Positions 38,852-51,578 of a stretch of DNA of 64,000 nt are shown piece after piece. The translations under genes and the position numbers were made by a program. The first letter of the stretch is position 1, and each line of letters opens with the position of its first letter. The stretch covers positions 24,043,152 to 24,107,151 of the forward strand of contig NC_058160.1 of NCBI RefSeq assembly GCF_020080835.1. The letters are read 5' to 3'. The notes beneath the pieces were generated by a model. The model was given only the letters and a program-made list of their open reading frames with translations. It was not told where the DNA came from and did not search any database. The DNA is from Cotesia glomerata (Eukaryota > Arthropoda > Insecta > Hymenoptera > Braconidae).

Positions 38852-41800
38852 AAAGAACAAAAATGACATTCAATTTTTATTAAACATTTATTTTATTAAT
38901 GTAAGGCAAAGGTAATAAGGCTAATTTTAACTACTTTTGTTTGTAATTTATTTCTAATTATAATTACAATACAAAAAAAATTTATCGGGTAATTTGTATT
39001 CGTAAATAGACAGATTGCAAGATAAAATAAAAAAAAAGGTAACCGATAAAAATAGTACATAGAAAAAGCAATGTATGAGTCACCCAAGTCACGTAAATCT
39101 CGAATTCACAAGCCTCCACCGAAATTTGTCACCCATCCAATCCTGCAGAGCGGCGGTGTTCGCTGTGGGATAGTTTACCGACACAACACGAGGAAGAGCG
39201 TAAGCGGGATGACACGCTATTCGAGATCGGGGGTGGAACGAGTAGAGAGGATGAGGATGATATTCATTCGTACACGGAAGCACGCATAAACTTTTATAGT
39301 ATACGGCATATGAGACACATAATACACATAATCGATAGACCGTATGGGCAAATTGTTTTCCAGTTTGCGCAATTGGAAAACTATCTGCGTTCATACTACA
39401 TACCGGTTTTAGAGACAGAAAGAGTACTCCAACGAGTATACTCACACGATACGAACACAGTGATTGCACGGTTCGATGCTTCTATACATGCCAGGACGCA
39501 TTCGGGCTCTGCTAAATTTAACGCGGTTTGAGCACGTGATTTACGTTCTTGTGGTGTCACTCACCGATCGACAAGACCATCAAACATATATATTTAAGAA
39601 AAAACTTGCATAATTACATTTTGAAAGTAAAGGTCAGAATTGAGAAGAATATTCTTGTAAATTCAGTAAAAAAATTTATTTTGAGAATTTCAATGCTAGA
39701 TTTTGAAATATGATCCACTATCTGAAGGGCTGTGTGATTTAAAGGATTTAGATGGAAGTAAAAGGGAATCCATAAAAGTTGGGTAGCTTAACTGAACAGA
39801 GTCTCGACGTGTAATCGAAGGATTTGAATTGAAGTCCAGTTCAAAGTATCTCAATTATTTTTTCATTTACCTGTAAGTTTTCTTTGAGAAGATTTTTTTC
39901 TTCTTCTTTTGTTAATCTCCTTCCACACTGAATTTCGCATTTTTGATGTCCTGTAGTCCGAAGATTAAAGATCTGTATTTACATTACAAAAACTGATTAA
40001 TTAGGTTCCGTCAAAATCGCTGGGATTTAATTTAATTTTTCTTTTGCGGATAGCAACCGATTTGACTCTATTCTTCTCTTACTAATAACAATGATAATAA
40101 AGGAAATAAAAAAAGACGGTTTAAAGGACGCGGTCCTGCATGAGTGCTAGGCATTCTGTGGTAGAAAAAAAATGAAATTTCGAGAGGTAAATTTATCCGT
40201 CACGTATAAATGTAAAAAAATAGCGGAATCAGATGAGTGGGTGGTATAGATATTATACGGATTCAGAGCAAGAGAAGAGTGGAATAAAAAAAAAAAAAAC
40301 AGAATAGATAATGAGCTTTGTTGAGAAACAACATCTTGACTCGGAATGAGCAACTCTACAAAGGATTGGTTGATGAGATGCATTGTCAATTGTTAGCTTA
40401 CTGCATAATGTTGTTCGGAAAATGATATGCCAGGTTGTATTTAAAGAAGAATAAAAATAATAATAAAAATGATAAATAATAATGTGAGTTCGAAATGACA
40501 GGATGAATTTAATATTCGGGCAATATTCGAGGAGAGGCGAATTATTGTTCATTTTTTTTTTTAGATACTCTATTCATAAAAAAATTTTCTGATGTGATCT
40601 CATATGAAAATTGGCCACATATAGTCTAATATGTCGATATATAATTTTTTTATTAATGATAGTATTGAATTACTCTAACAGAGGGCGCATGATTGCTGGA
40701 TTGCTTCCTCACAAGAGAGTTGAATTTTTGGTATTAAACTTTAAAATAAATATTTTTTTTTCGCAATTTATCAAGAGGATTTTTTTATGTTTCCACGTTT
40801 AATACTTGATATAATAATTGAAAATTATTATCAAAATAAATACATAAAGTTTTGGGTAAGTTTACAGATAAGAACAAATATTATAATTTTTCAATGGAAA
40901 GAATTTAAATTTAAATTATTTACTAAATTCTTCGTTAAATTTTGTAACGTATGATGAAGATAACTAAGAATATTACTCTGTGAGTAAAGAGCATAACATA
41001 TAATTCTGAAAACCGTTTCTTATAAGGTAAAAACGGATAGAAAAGTTTCAGCCAAATCGAAAGGGGTAAGGATAAAATGTCCTCGATTTGGCGTGGAATG
41101 CCCCATATATATATATTCTAAGTTGAAATAACGTTGCATTGTAGAATTGATGAATATGAAGGAGGAATTTTTGAACTTAGATGTAAATTGCTAAACCGAC
41201 AGCAGAATTATCAAACAATTTGATGCAGCTATGAATGATTGAAGTATAGAGAGTGGAGAACTTTACCGGCATCCGTATAAGCATGATAGAGTTGTATGTT
41301 ATATTATACGTATAATATGAATATTGAGAGTTGCACGGGGTAAATTTCTCATGCATATTATACCGGGTGTCTCGTGATGAGGACGAATACCACACAGAGG
41401 AGCGGATGGAAGTCTCGCAGTCACTTCCCAGTGGATAGAACACTACATAGTCGAGTGTATAAAGTTAGGATGGTATTAGTATAGTGTAGTGTAGTATACA
41501 GACTGGGACGGGGGTTTCTAACCTGAGTGTGCTCGCTGCGATTAATCTAAATTAATGTCGTCGTTGGTTGATGCCATCCACCAATCAGGGCCACCCCTAA
41601 ATGTTTAACGTGTCATTCATGAGGTTACAAATTTCGACTCCATACTCATCTATATGTATAATCCTCGTTCAGTTTTCAAACTCCTTTCGTACGTTTACCC
41701 CTCGTTTGCTAAAGTTCTCCAAATTCTCACCAGTTGACAACTCGACCGGGTATTCAATCTTTAAGATCAAAAGCTTTCATACTTCCTTCCTTTTCCCTTC

Positions 41801-42635
41801 CCCTTTCTCGTATTACTAACGAGTAACTGATATTTTTCAAATTTAATTACCGACAAACAATTAATTGGATGCATATCTTAAATGTCTTTGAGTTTTTAAG
41901 TACACACTTTAATTTCATCATCATTATTATATTTTCATTGCTAATTTTTAGTCACCACTGTTCTAAAAAGATATTTCAAGAATAGCTATCTTATATTTAT
42001 TGACGCTCATCATTCAAAATTACTAAAAACTTCCCTTTATTAGTCACTTCTACTCATTTATCAAGGCTAATATAACACGACTTTCCCATTTCAAACCACA
42101 GCTGCAATAACTGCAAAATTTTTAGTTCCTTTGTTTTTTGCATTGCTACATTTTTTTGTACCAAAAAAAAAAAAAACCTGGTGTTTAATTTTTTGTTAAT
42201 GTTCCTTGTATATCCAAATAAAATTTTTTATCAATTTAAAGTGTAAATGTTCTTACTATAAGACAAATAAAATTCGCGCAATGTTAGTTACTGTATTTTA
42301 AAATGGGGAAGCCAAACATGTATACTTAAAAATTTGTCCAGTTTCATAACGATGGTATTTCAGTTCATTTCTACTCTGGAAAATTACCACCGAAAATAGT
42401 CAAAATAATCATACACGACTATATCATAAGATTTTTTCTTGGGTAGAGATGTTCTAGGATCAAACTTGATTGAATAAAAAACAAAATTTTTTAGTAGACC
42501 TACTCTGAAAAAAAGTTGTCTACTTGGTGCCATCTACTGTATTGCAACAAGAGTATCGTTACTGGTACAATCCGTATAGCTACGGGTAGCAGTCTGGATA
42601 GCGACTGTCGCGATCCATTCGGGTGTCATGTATGG
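38852..42635. other. non-coding stretch with balanced islands
   Basis: 39060-39560 and 41170-41800 are of balanced composition and repeat-poor. Open frames on both strands of 39089-39531 (up to 126 codons) overlap each other and have no recognisable domain. The rest is AT-rich. Confidence 0.5.
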
Positions 42636-42637
42636 TA

Positions 42638-42919
42638 CACTGAGAAAAAAAAGTACTACTCTTGAGAAAATTTTCTTGTCACAAGAATATATATTCTTGA
42701 TAATTTTCAAGAATATATTTTCTTGTCTCAAGAATTGATCGAATTATTTTTTGTTTAATTCAAGTGAACCTATTCGTTTGTTAATTTATCAAAATTAATG
42801 CTAATATTTTATTATCATGATAGATATTGATATTCTTTTGTCAAAAACCAAAATTTATTTTAAACGATTCTTGAGCCAAGAAATTTTTTTCCGAACAAAA
42901 AAATTTTTTTTTCTCAGTG
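42638..42919. mobile_element. CACTGAGAAAA-TIR MITE, TTCTTG family (282 bp)
   Basis: It starts CACTGAGAAAAAAAAGTAC after TA (42636-42637) and ends TTTTTTTTTCTCAGTG before TA (42920-42921). The interior has repeated TTCTTG and CAAGAA words. It is non-coding. Confidence 0.75.
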
Positions 42920-42921
42920 TA

Positions 42922-45900
42922 GTATTGTCCCGTTACTATACAGTTTTCCTAACCTCACTATCCTTTAGATAGCAAGGTGTGTATCGCGACAATAGCAATA
43001 TCGTATCTTGCAGAGCAGTAAACTTTTTTTTTCAGTATATACTAATCAATAATCTCTCACTCACTGAATATTCACTCACAGAATCATTCATATAAGTGAC
43101 ATCAGGTTATGAGCCCAGCTTGCTTACTATCTTCCCACTACAATTGCGTTTTAAATGTTATTAATAACAGTACAATCAATTTATTAAAATTATTAAAAAA
43201 AAAAAGTTAAATTAACTCAAAAAAATTAATGAAAAAGAATGGTGATTAAGATCAATATCAAAAGAAACCAATTGTTTGGTGTCAAATTTTCCAAATGGCA
43301 AATATATTAGAACTAGTGTCGATGTGACAAGATACATATTTCCTCTTGATAATTCAATTGAATGACATTCGATTACTTGTTCCCACCCTTGCCTCGAGGG
43401 AAATAAGACATTTATATGAAATTCGTTCTTTATAACCGGCGTAAAATTATTGATCAATAATATAATAGTCTGATATATTTGGAAAAAGAAACATTAATAC
43501 GTAGTTCAATGTCGACACAGTCCAAGCGCAATAAAAATAAAGTAATAGCCGTGTAGGCACGTAGGAAAATATAAACTCATTGGCTGTATGCTGGGAAGGG
43601 AACCCGCCTAAAGCCATAAATCACACAACTCTCGAGTACGGTCATAGTTCCCAGTGTTTATTGGCCCGCCGGTGCTCTTCCACCGAGGATCTAACAAAAT
43701 ATCCTGTACCATCAAGCAGTATCAGTGATTTAACGACGTTAATCATTCAATCGTTAAATCCGCGGAAAATAGAAAGACCCATACTCGAGATAACTTTTAT
43801 GAATCGTTAAATCATTCCTATCGCGTTTCTCAAAACTATTTCTCGTTGCTATATAGCAGCAGTTTTTTTAAAAGAATTTAATTTCAACACTTAATATTTT
43901 AATTGTAAATGTTAACGAAATATTCTGGTCTAAAAATTAAAAAAAATCGAAACATTTTCTTAGACTAAGCTTGAAAAACGTCCTAAATTCGTGTCTCTAG
44001 ACTAAAATCACCCTTTTAAATGTCTTCATTGATGTGAAGACAATGACAACCCGTTAAATAATTTAGCATTTAAACAGCAGAGTATATATTTGAGCCGCTG
44101 TTTTCACCTCCTTCACTGTCCTAATTTCCGGCACGCAACACCACCAGCAAAGTAATGTACAAGTAACGTTCTGAGTTTTAACTTATAAGTAAATAAGTTC
44201 CGCACATTTAAACATCACCATCAGTTTGAATCGTGACTTAAATGAATTTCTTCACTCACAACGCCCTCTGTGGATCAATCAGCAGTCAAGAAGCGCCGGT
44301 TGTTTTACCAAGTGATTCATGAGAGTCCACTACTCAATAATGCAACTAAATAAATACCAAACAAATCCTGGTGTTGCTGGAACATCAATATCAACATCAA
44401 TAGTTACGACAATAGGAATAGAAATAGCAGCAGTAACAGTAACTGTAACAGTAACAGTGAATGTAGCTGCAGAAGTAGATCTATGAGTAGAACAGAATCA
44501 TGAAACTGAAGAAATTCAAAGCAATAAATTGTAGATGCTGCAACTCGGTACACTACTCGCTAATGACCAACGGCGCTGTGATTTCCAGCACTTTTCATCC
44601 TCCACTGCTTATTCAAATTTATCGTTTTATTTTCACTGTTTATAACACGGCATACCACTGTCGACGGCAGTAAAAAAACAAATTAATTTACCGTGAAAAA
44701 TGTTTACTTTCCACTGTGTTCAATGCCCGTGGATATGATTAAGGTGTTTATTTTTTCCCCTCTCTACCTTCTATGCCAGTCAATACCCTTTTTAGTGTTT
44801 CACTATTTGGTGTGTATCCGTTTGGTTGGATCTGTTTTGGTTAAAAAAGGGATAAAGTCGATAGAAAGGAATATTATTCGAGAGAAAGATTTATTTTGAT
44901 TTGAATCTCCATTCGGGCTGTAAAGTTCATTAGATTTAAATATTTATGACCCGGGAGAGGAAGAAAAGACTGGATCAATTTGGTGTGGAAGAGAAAACGA
45001 CTTGCTATTTTCAGTTTTATTTCTTTTACCTTTCTTAGCCATAAGAATAATAGGCAAGCGATGTGTAGTGTAGTGTGTAGGCGAGAACCCAGGGGAAAAA
45101 AGCTCACTGTTAGGGGTGTAGGTACAATAAAAGTACCCTCCTGAGAGTAACGGAAAAACGTGTTCTTTCAAACGGAGAAACAGTGTTAAACTTGGGATAT
45201 CCTCAGGCTCTTCATTCCCGGTACACGGGAATTCACCGTAGCTATCAATGTTTGTTTCACCATCAAGAGAACTGGACTAAGATCACTTCTATTCTGTTGT
45301 CTTTTACTTTTTACTCTAATTTTATTTTTTATTTCTCGTGGATCTCTATCATAAGATTTCTGATACTTTTACTACATTCGTTACTGAAGCTGCTGAGTAA
45401 CGGACTAAGTTTTCGTTTTATCTCCCGTCATTCTTCGCTCGCCTAACTTTATATATTTAAAAATTGGTTGTAAGTCAATATTTTAAAATTTTAATGATTA
45501 GATAAAAACGTAATTTGATAAATAATATTTTATAGCGCCGTATTCTATAGCGCTTAAATTATCAAAAAAAAACCGTCAAACATTTGATAGAATCATAAAC
45601 TTGTAATTTCTACTTTGAATAGTAATATATTTTTATTTGCACATTTCGAACCTTAAAACGTTACCATATGTTCTAAACTTATAATAAAAAAAGATTTATA
45701 TACAATTTTTTTTTATGGCCTCACATAGAAATTGGCTATATCAGGATATAGTTGGCTTGATTTAATCAATTTTTTAAACCAATTTTTATTTAATGTAACA
45801 ACTTAATTGACTTACACACTTTTAGAAAACTTAAAAACTTATAGTAAATAATTTTATTTTCATAAAGAGTTTGATGTGATTATAAATGATCAGATCATGC

Positions 45901-45926
45901 AATATAAGATTATTTATATGGGCGTG
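42922..45926. other. non-coding stretch
   Basis: 43500-43830 and 44030-44660 are balanced islands. A CAGTAA/CTGTAA simple repeat lies at 44423-44465. 44690-45450 includes moderately balanced sequence. Frames up to 87 codons are without domains. 45700-45760 carries GATATGGC-family words (decayed MITE). Confidence 0.5.
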
Positions 45927-45928
45927 TA

Positions 45929-46199
45929 CACTGATAAAAGGATTTATTTGTATTAAAAAATATTTGTTAATAATTAACAAATCATTCATTAGAGACCACT
46001 TTTTAGTATTAAACAAATATTTCTTAGTATTTAAAATGATTTGTTTGTATTTAATAAATTTGATATTCATTTATTAAATATTAATAAATCTTTTTAAATA
46101 CTAAGAAATACATGTTTAATACTAAAAAGTGGTCTCTAATAAATGATTTGTTAAATATTAACAAATATTTTTTAATACAAATAAATCCTTTTATCAGTG
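45929..46199. mobile_element. near-palindromic MITE, CACTGATAAAAGG termini (271 bp)
   Basis: It starts CACTGATAAAAGGATTTATT after TA (45927-45928) and ends AAATCCTTTTATCAGTG before TA (46200-46201). The two halves are complementary over about 125 bases each (for example AGAGACCACTTTTTAGTATT on the left and AATACTAAAAAGTGGTCTCT on the right). The several 60-79 codon frames on both strands here are mirror images of one another and not genes. The high arm identity suggests a fairly recent insertion. Confidence 0.85.
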
Positions 46200-46201
46200 T
46201 A

Positions 46202-48604
46202 AGGCTGTATATGATCATATTAGACAGTTTTTTCACGGATCCTTCTGCTGTTACTAATAAAGACATAAAAAAAGTATATACACAACTAAAAAAGGCAGTA
46301 GCAATTTACTAAAGAGTAAGCCCTACTATTTTAAAAAGAAGAAACGATAAAACTTCAGTAGAACGTAAATCAACGCTAAATTTCCAACACACAGTACACA
46401 GTAAAACGACCTTCTGTTATTTTTAAGGTTTCAAGAGCATGAAAGTTGGACAGAGCCTAAACGGATCATCCCACGCCGTACGTCTTCAACTTGTCTTGAA
46501 AGGGATTTTTGACAAAAAATTTCTCCATTTTTTTCACGATTGGGCTTTGATAAATTGACTCCTCTGTCCAGTACGTTTTTTCTAGGTGTTTTCACTTTCA
46601 TTTTCAAAATGATTTATAACCTATTCACTCATGCGCGGTATTATACCCTTACATAAAATTTCGGATGGATAAATTGGGTTGGCTATATGATAAATAAATT
46701 AAAATTAAAAGCGTTTGCACGCTTAGAAATTCAGGAATTAAGTAAGTCAGTTATAAACTAATTTGCATACGAACTGGTACACTAGAAATTCGGTCCCTCG
46801 TTTCAGAATGGTTTTTAGAATTTATATACCCGCAGTCCTCTCAAGTTACGCGGATTGAAAGATGGTTCCGGTCTACCAAGCAGAAGAGGTCTCACCGGTA
46901 CACCACAACCGTGCTCAATAAAAATCGATTATTTTTTCAGAGGAAAACTCACTGGGTTTTGGCGGTTCTATTAGTTTTCCCCTTCAACTCAACTATGGCA
47001 TGCTTAGCTCACGAACGCGTAAGTCTCATCGAGTAATCGATTTTAAATTCCATCCAATATGAGATTTTATTCTTTAACTAATTCAGTGAACCTGAAAAAG
47101 TATCTGAGAAACGTGACTTTTTGTGGATAATTTAAAATACTCTGACGGAATCTAGTAATGCACGTTTCAAACGCGAAGCCGAGTGTGTGCTCTATTTTCG
47201 AAATCGGGGCTTAGACGGATAAACACTGTAAATCACTCCAACCTTTTTTGTATTTTACAGACATAAAAATGGTCTGTGTATCTATCTAAAAAGTACTCTG
47301 ATACTTTGGCAAAAAAAAACTCTCATACTTTTATGAAATTATAAAATTTTAATTTGTTGCAGAAAAAATTATTTGAATCGAGGAGAAATTATTTAAAATT
47401 TTACACTCAGGAAAATCCAGCTGCAACATTGATATAAAATGAGAAAAGCGTATTTAAATTTCAATTATTTTAAAAGTTTAAAAATTTTGTGAGATCATTA
47501 AAATTTTAAATAATAATTATTATTTTTAAAAAACTCACGCTTCAGGCTGTCTGAATTATTTTTAGTTATTAAAAATTCCCTCTCTTTTCATCCCTTGCGT
47601 CAAATTTTCCCTAAAATTTATATTAAAATATCGAAGTTTATTTTAAAAAATTTAGAATTGATAGAAAAAATTAAATAAGTTTTTTCTTCAAAAGAAATAG
47701 AAGAAATTTTTCTGTTAAAATCAATATTTTATATATTATAAATTATAAGTAAAAAAGAAGTACGAATTAAAGTAGGACGTGTACTAGATGGATGAACAAA
47801 TTACCTTTATTGAGTTTATTAGAGTTTTAATTGAAACGGACGTTGAAAAAAAATGTTAAAATGGAAACAAGCTGTTAAACTTTTTCAAGCATAAGCAGTA
47901 GTTAGAGCCCTTTGTTACGAGTTATGTAACCGGTCAGGAAATATCTGGTCATTTAGCTAATGGGTCGTTACTTTTTACTATGAGAGATACTGAGAGTGTG
48001 CAATTTGTCTAGGAATTAAAAGTTTTCGTGTTAAATTATTTGACGAAAAGAAAATGAAAGTACTTTCGCTGAGTTGAGCTGAGGATATAAAATAAAAATA
48101 AAGTTATAGTAAATTTAAAAAAAAAGCAGTAGTAAAACCGGAGAACAAAAAAGACGAGCAGTTAAAACGAGAGTGGATCTAGCAGTTGAGTTAATACCGA
48201 TTATTATTGGCTTGAGGGATTGCTGGTACTTAAGAATAAAGATCTTAGAGTTTGCCAATAAGTTGAGAGAATTGAAAGTCGAACATTGTCGTGGACATAT
48301 AGATATACATCCAGACAGTACGAATACTTGTCTCATCTACTACATTTAGTCATTCAATCAACGTAAAAGGAAAATTATAATAGAATAACTTTGATGATGA
48401 TAATAATAATTCTCAATACGTAATAAGTAATAACTGAAGAAATTCATTTTTAACTTTCCGCTAAGAAAATCGAAGATTTTCAAAAATCGAGAAGTTATTG
48501 TTTTCACCCCGTTTTGCAAAAATCGAGTTTTCATCAGATCTCGACGTTTGAAGGTCACAGGAAGCTTCCCTGACTATCCCCGCGAGGTTGTCACTATGTC
48601 TGTA
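46202..48604. other. non-coding stretch
   Basis: 46340-47250 is moderately balanced and 47270-48100 is AT-rich. No exon is recognised. Antisense frames of 66-81 codons at 48115-48706 show no domain. Confidence 0.5.
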
Positions 48605-48624
48605 TGTGTGTGTGTGTGTGTGTG
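48604..48624. repeat. (GT)n microsatellite
   Basis: A short TGTGTGTG run next to a CAC/GTG-rich patch. It is a simple repeat with no coding meaning. Confidence 0.9.
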
Positions 48625-48671
48625 TACGGAAGCCGGGTTGGCTCATTGGTGACTGGTAGACTAGTGGCACC

Positions 48672-48720
48672 GCACACGGGCACTTCCAACATGTGCACGC
48701 GTGCACATGTGTCCGTGTGC
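48672..48720. repeat. palindrome with 22-bp perfect core
   Basis: The core 48689-48710 is a perfect palindrome, each half reading ACATGTGCACG. It is enclosed by the arms GCACACGG (48672-48679) and CCGTGTGC (48713-48720). The block contains E-box-like CATGTG/CACATG sites and an ACGCGT. Whether it acts as a protein-binding site or is a chance or cruciform palindrome cannot be told from sequence. Confidence 0.8.
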
Positions 48721-48896
48721 GGGATAAATGCAGATTTCTACCTTATCCCGGAACGGTCATTAAGCTACGTATACTTTTCATCTCTGTCTTTGAATTGTCA
48801 AATTCTGTGAGCAGCGTTACTTTATGCATTAAGGTTAGGTGTAGCTGAAGTTTTGTTTATAACGAAATGAGAAAGTAATAAAAGAATTTCAAAGTA

Positions 48897-49003
48897 AAAA
48901 TTAGAAATGAGTTTCGTTAAAATTAAAAATTAAAATGTTACCGTAAAATTACCTGTGATGAACATTTTAATTTTTAATTTTAACGAAACTCATTTCTAAT
49001 TTT
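48897..49003. repeat. perfect inverted repeat, 43-bp arms, 21-base loop
   Basis: The left arm 48897-48939 and right arm 48961-49003 are exact reverse complements, verified base by base. The arm contains ATGAGTTTCGTTAAAATT. The loop is 48940-48960. No terminal motif of the local MITE families is present. It could be a recent template-switch product or a tiny snap-back element, and would form a strong hairpin if transcribed. Confidence 0.9.
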
Positions 49004-49216
49004 ATTTTATTCATTTCTAACCCCGTCATCGAATCTTTAAAGATTAATTGTCATGTTTAAATTTAAATAAGATGAAATACGTCATAAAAAATTTTTGTTT
49101 CAAATGGATAATTTAATTTGAACGCAAAATAATTTAATGATTTTTTATCTTTCAATATTTTACTATTATTATATAGTCATATCGATATACTTAAATAATC
49201 ATTTATATGTAATCAT

Positions 49217-49219
<3 letters not shown>

Positions 49220-49304
<85 letters not shown>
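49220..49304. repeat. (TA)n microsatellite, about 85 bases
   Basis: An uninterrupted TA repeat. It continues in kind on the far side of the nested element (50916-50936), so the nested element inserted within a longer TA tract belonging to the Helitron 5' region. Confidence 0.95.
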
Positions 49305-49308
<4 letters not shown>

Positions 49309-50915
49309 GTGGTCCAAAAACATTTTTATTTTTTTTTCAAGTGCTGCTGTTTCAAAAACTTCTCTAAGGTATAAAAAATTCTCTCTAAAGCGCAGCTTGA
49401 TATCTCAATTGTTCATGAAGCTCAATGAATTTTTATTTTCCCAATTAAATAACACATCAAAAATTTTATTTACGTTTTCATCCGGTAAAACTACGAAAAA
49501 ATTTTTTTGTATTTTTCGTCAATTATTCTTGTAGGAAATTTAATTCTCTATAAAAAGTACTAAGGTAGTTTTTCGTAATCCTAACAAGTAAAAGTTATTA
49601 AGCTTTAAATACTCGCAATAAAAAGAAAATTTAATCAGATATGATTTTAGAATTCATGTTGTATCACATTTTCTGTTTCAAAGTAATTGATTAAGTAATT
49701 TATATTTTTCTTAAAAACATAGTATACAGTCTGATATCGGTCATTCAGTCTGGACCAGTGATAACAAATGACAATTCAATATATCGGTTTGTTTATTTGA
49801 ACCACATGTTAAATGCACTGAAGGAGATTACCAGACTTTGTAAATACTCTAACCACTTCTTAAAAAATTAAACTAGATAATTTACTTTTAGCACTCTCTT
49901 GCGGCCTACATGAAGATATATAGTAAATTAAATTTTTGTTGACAATTAGTTTTTCACTTCAACCTAGCTGCATTTTAATAATTATGTCTTATAAGTCATA
50001 TAAACTAAAATAAGAAATAACCAAAAAATTAAATCAGTCTCAAAGATTATATTGGTTGTATGTTTATTAGCAATTTTTTTATAGTCAAGCTTATTTACTT
50101 AAATATGTGATGACTCCTGAGATAAGGCAGTTTTCCGCACTAACTCTACTTGTTTATTTATCATTTTTTTTTTCAATGATTAAATTTAAAAATAAAAGAA
50201 TCAATTCACGAAGGACTTCTATTTACGTACTCCTGCAAAGTTTCGTGATTTTTCATTCGGTCAAAAAGCGTCCCAGCATCATGTTCAAAATTTAAATATT
50301 CACCTGTTCTACCTGTCCTAAATCTTCTTAAATAAAAAAATTAAATTTGGTATACATCCGGAAGTACTAGCTTGCTCTTGATTCAGATTCCGTAATGAAA
50401 TTCAAGTTCAATTTTAATAAATCACTGCTCATAAGAAAAATATCCAAATTGTAATGAGAGAAATTATTCATCATTCACAGTTAATACTTCACCAAAAGAC
50501 AGGTGTTAATTATATTAGAAACAGTCTAGTTTGATAAATTTTGAAATAAATACATGCAGTTACCGAAAAGTTTTCGAAAAGTTGCTTTGAAACTATCTTC
50601 GTTCAAATTTTTTGTGCAAGTATTTAAAACTCAATAACTTTTACTCGTTAAGATTACCAAGAAACTACTTTAGTAGGTTTTTGTAGAGAATCAAATTTCC
50701 TACAAGAATAATTGACGAAAAATACAAAAAATTTTTTCGTATTATTGCTGGATAAAAACGTAAATAAAATTTTTTACGTGTTATTTAAATGGGAAAATAA
50801 AAATTCATTGAGCTTCATGAAGAATTGAGATATCAAGCTGCGCTTTGAAGGGAATTTTTTATACCTTAGAGAAGCTTTTAAGATGATAGGCAAAAACTTT
50901 TTTTGGACCACTCTA
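49305..50915. mobile_element. 1.6 kb long-TIR element, TAGAGTGGTCC termini
   Basis: It begins TAGAGTGGTCCAAAAA and ends TTTTTGGACCACTCTA. The terminal inverted repeats extend about 295 bases at roughly 85-90% identity by eye. Shared words in order are CTTCTCTAAGGTATAAAAAA, GCGCAGCTTGATATCTCAAT, TCATGAAGCTCAATGAATTT, CGTCAATTATTCTTGTAGGA and AGTAAAAGTTATT. The roughly 1 kb between the arms has no frame longer than about 60 codons and no recognisable transposase, so it is non-autonomous. The target duplication cannot be told from the surrounding TA repeat. The superfamily is not assigned. Confidence 0.85.
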
Positions 50916-51062
50916 ATATATATATATATATATATTTCTTCTGTGCGTGTGTTTGTCACTGAACTCCTCCTAAACGGCTGGACCGATTTTAATGAAAATT
51001 TTTGTGTCTTCCGGTGGATTCCAGAATGGTTTAGATTCACAATTCAGTCCACGGGAAAATGT

Positions 51063-51578
51063 TTACTCAAATGAAAGCTAAGGTCTCGATGAGTATAAAA
51101 TCATAATGAACTTATATTTACGAAAATGTTAATAATTAACGAATGATAATGTATTTCGTTAACTAATGATGTTTTTAACGATATAAGCTCATTCCGATGT
51201 TACGCTCATCAAGAGCTTTCATTTGAGTACCCACATGCATTTTTGATATATTTTTTATGTATACATATATGTAATATATATAAATATATAAAACATATGA
51301 AAAATTGATGTGGGTACTCAAATGAAAGGTCTCGATGAGTGTAATGTCGAGATGAGATTAGTTGACAAGATACAATGTCATTTCTTAATTATTGAAGTTT
51401 CTAAAGATATAAGCTCATCCCGATGTTACAGTCATCGAGATCTTTCATTTGAGTACCCACATAACATTTTTTATATATTTCATAAATATCATATATATAT
51501 AAGATATATAAAAAAATTCATGTGGGTACTCAAATGAAAGGTCTCGATGAGTATAAAATCAGAATGGGCTTATATTTA
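51063..51578. repeat. alternating inverted 55-60 bp units inside the Helitron
   Basis: The unit GATATAAGCTCATYCCGATG..TCATCGAGACCTTTCATTTG..AGTACCCACAT occurs as inverted (51063-51120), direct (51179-51234), inverted (51308-51350), direct (51404-51462) and inverted (51521-51578) copies, separated by short AT spacers. One more copy is in the Helitron fragment at 21.75-21.82 kb. Such internal subrepeats are common in non-autonomous Helitrons. Confidence 0.75.

Noticed and set aside
39089..39531. overlapping open frames on both strands, up to 126 codons
   Set aside because: Mutually overlapping, with no recognisable family; explained by lower AT content.
45831..46312. four 60-79 codon frames on both strands
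   Set aside because: They are the two arms of a palindromic MITE translated in each direction.
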